From Clostridia bacterium (GTDB lineage: Bacteria; Bacillota; Clostridia; Oscillospirales; Acutalibacteraceae): DNA of 64,000 bases. The translations under genes and the position numbers were made by a program. Shown here one piece after another: positions 62,152-64,000 of the stretch (positions within the stretch are counted from its first letter, which is position 1; every line of letters starts with the position of its first letter). The notes beneath the pieces were generated by a model, which made no database searches, was not told where the DNA came from, and saw nothing but the letters and a program-made list of their open reading frames with translations. The stretch spans positions 62,001-126,000 of the forward strand of contig JAFQJL010000025.1 in assembly GCA_017414965.1 (NCBI GenBank). The letters run 5' to 3'.

Positions 62152-64000
62152 TTAATTTTGATTGGTCTTGCGACCGCTTTGTTTCTTTTTGGATACCTTA
62201 CGCGGCGACGCCGTCCGCTTCAAAAACTGTACCGACAGCGGCGGCAGATCCAACGCCAGCGACTGCTCTAAGCCGTGCATCGGCTGAGGATCGGTTTTCA
62301 GCGGCGACACGGCGGCGCTTCCACCGCCAAAGGCGGCATCGTCGGTGTTAAAAAGCACCGTATACGTCCCATCCGCCGGCACGCCGATGCGGTAGTTTTC
62401 TCGCCGAACGGGCGTGAAATTGCATACCGCGATCAATTCCGAGCCGTCCGCCGCTTTTCGACGGAACGCAATCACGCTTTGCGTGTAATCGTCGGCCGAG
62501 ATCCATTCAAAGCCTTCCCACGAGAGATCTCTCTCCCACAGCGCCGGCTGCTCCAGATAAAACCGGTTAAGAGCCTTGGTGTACCCCTGCAGCGTGCGAT
62601 GTGCTTCGTAATCGAGCAGCATCCAATCCAGACCGCTGTGGTAGTCCCACTCCTTAAACTGACCGAATTCCGAGCCCATAAAGGTCAGCTTCTTGCCGGG
62701 ATGCGCCATAATATACGCCAAAAACAGTCGCACACCGGCGAATTTCTGCTCATAATCGCCCGGCATCTTGTTGATCAGCGAGCCTTTGCCGTGCACCACC
62801 TCGTCGTGCGAGATGGGCAGCACGAAATTTTCGGAAAACGCGTATAAGAACGAGAACGTGAGCGCGTTGTGATTGTCCTTGCGGAACAACGGATCGAGCG
62901 ACATATACCGCAGCATATCGTTCATCCAACCCATATTCCACTTGTAGTTGAAGCCCAGACCGCCATCCGAAGCCGGACGCGAGACCATCGGCCAAGCGGT
63001 CGATTCCTCGGCGATCATCAGTGCCTGCGGATGGTTGCGGAAGATCACCGCGTTGAGTTCCCGCAGAAAATCCACCGCTTCCAGATTTTCGTGCCCGCCA
63101 AACTGATTGGGCACCCATTCGCCGTCTTTGCGGTTATAATCGAGGTACAGCATCGAGGCGACCGCATCGACGCGTAACCCGTCGACGTGGTATTTCTCCA
63201 ACCAGAACAGCGCCGAGGAGATCAAGAACTCCCGCACCTCGGGGCGCCCGAAATCGAATACGCAGGTCCCCCATTCCTTGTGCTCGCCCTTACGCGGATC
63301 GGAGTACTCGTAGCACGGCGTGCCGTCAAAGCGGAACAACCCCGCCTCATCCCGCGGGAAGTGCGCCGGCACCCAGTCCACGATCACGCCGATACCGGCC
63401 GCGTGGCATTTGTCCACAAACGACATAAATCCGGCGGGCGTACCGTACCGCGAGGTCGGTGCGTAGTAGCCGCTGACCTGATACCCCCACGATCCGTCGA
63501 ACGGATACTCCGACATCGGCATCAGCTCGATGTGAGTGTAGTTCATTTCCTTGACGTAAGCAACCAGCTCATCGCCCAAGCGCTCATAATCGTAAAAGCC
63601 GCCGTCGTCGGTCTGACGCCATGAACCGGCGTGCACCTCGTAGATATTCATCGGTCGATCGTAAGACGGCGTCGCGTCTCGCTGCGCGATCCACGCGGCG
63701 TCCTGCCAATCGTAGCACCCTTCCAGCGGATAGACCTTGGAAGCCGTGCCCGGTCGCGTTTCAAAATGCGTGCCGTACGGGTCGGCTTTTAACACGACGT
63801 GCCCACTCGGACCGGTCACGGCGTATTTATAGTTGCTGTAAAGGGGAAGTGCCGGTACGGTCACGTCCCAGCAATTGTTGAGACCTCGGCGAAGCGGTGT
63901 TTCACCCACCTGCCAGTTGTTGAAATCACCCACCAGCGAAATTGCCTGCGCCGACGGCGCCCATACGCAAAAGGTCATACTGCCGTCCGCATTGACGTGG
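62152..64000 (-). CDS. glgB: 1,4-alpha-glucan branching enzyme (N-terminus outside window)
   Basis: 615 residues visible; the frame stays open to the window edge through HVNADGS ahead of the ATG at 63978, so the gene starts outside. CBM48 (FCVWAPSAQAISLVGDFNNW) is followed by a GH13 barrel with YEVHAGSWR, VDWVPAHFP, GLRVDAVASMLYLDY, MIAEESTAWP (acid) and LPISHDEVVHGKGSL. It makes the 1,6 branches of glycogen. The C-terminal 20 residues are very basic (RKVSKKKQSGRK), which is unusual. First known gene of the glg operon. Confidence 0.96.
   Translation of the reverse strand, partial: HVNADGSMTFCVWAPSAQAISLVGDFNNWQVGETPLRRGLNNCWDVTVPALPLYSNYKYAVTGPSGHVVLKADPYGTHFETRPGTASKVYPLEGCYDWQDAAWIAQRDATPSYDRPMNIYEVHAGSWRQTDDGGFYDYERLGDELVAYVKEMNYTHIELMPMSEYPFDGSWGYQVSGYYAPTSRYGTPAGFMSFVDKCHAAGIGVIVDWVPAHFPRDEAGLFRFDGTPCYEYSDPRKGEHKEWGTCVFDFGRPEVREFLISSALFWLEKYHVDGLRVDAVASMLYLDYNRKDGEWVPNQFGGHENLEAVDFLRELNAVIFRNHPQALMIAEESTAWPMVSRPASDGGLGFNYKWNMGWMNDMLRYMSLDPLFRKDNHNALTFSFLYAFSENFVLPISHDEVVHGKGSLINKMPGDYEQKFAGVRLFLAYIMAHPGKKLTFMGSEFGQFKEWDYHSGLDWMLLDYEAHRTLQGYTKALNRFYLEQPALWERDLSWEGFEWISADDYTQSVIAFRRKAADGSELIAVCNFTPVRRENYRIGVPADGTYTVLFNTDDAAFGGGSAAVSPLKTDPQPMHGLEQSLALDLPPLSVQFLKRTASPRKVSKKKQSGRKTNQN

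Noticed and set aside
62152..63978. glgB starting at the ATG at 63978 as a complete gene
   Set aside because: The frame is open to the edge (HVNADGS precedes that ATG) and the CBM48 opening is cut, so the true start lies outside the window.
1..64000. Mobile elements, prophage, CRISPR arrays or toxin-antitoxin loci
   Set aside because: I found no transposase, integrase, terminal repeats, spaced repeats or toxin-like small genes; the lone XRE gene at 50944 has no toxin partner.

Overview
The window reads as chromosome of a spore-forming, Gram-positive anaerobe of the Clostridia, most likely an uncultured gut member of the Oscillospirales. This is inferred from RNase Y, a BofA/DUF2508 pair, a SpoIIQ-like M23 protein, a T-box leader, GlgD beside GlgC, and consensus sigma-A promoters with strong AGGAGG ribosome binding sites. 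Base composition looks uniformly GC-rich. I see no phage, transposon, IS element, CRISPR array or rRNA, and only one tRNA.

Region 1 (1-19 kb) is the most distinctive. Eleven tightly packed genes run leftward from about 17.3 kb to base 3. They encode two complete sets of sugar ABC permease pairs and two extracellular binding proteins (one fused to two carbohydrate-binding-like domains), but no ATPase. Interleaved are a giant repeat-built surface protein, an NHL/TPR membrane protein, a YIP1 protein, a DUF5696 lipoprotein that looks like a glycosidase, and a membrane-anchored beta-helix protein resembling GH110. A divergent AraC regulator and an atypical RpiB-family isomerase follow. I read this as an uncharacterised glycan capture, trimming and import locus.

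Region 2 (19-34 kb) is mainly housekeeping: rny with a structured leader, leuB, an FAD oxidoreductase, T-box-controlled stand-alone trpB with a short Trp-containing leader ORF, DUF2508-bofA with a sigma-E-like promoter, a phosphoesterase, two RNA methyltransferases, an apparently dead P-type ATPase homologue, an IscR/CymR-type regulator with cysK, and several small proteins.

Region 3 (34-51 kb) holds two paralogous mini-protein genes with their own promoters, a two-subunit chromate-type transporter, rhaA/rhaB, an OPT transporter coupled to a PqqD-like protein, a cytosolic GH20 enzyme, the livJHMGF branched-chain amino acid importer, an acyl-CoA synthetase and a diacylglycerol-kinase-like protein.

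Region 4 (51-64 kb) holds an XRE regulator with twin operators facing a decayed gene, tRNA-Gly, folD-lgt-folP, a YfbR-like nucleotidase, a candidate C-rich small RNA, the SpoIIQ-like gene with a sigma-F-like promoter, and a glycogen operon (glgB-C-D-A) continuing into a two-subunit aconitase X and a GDPD. glgB is cut by the right edge of the window.
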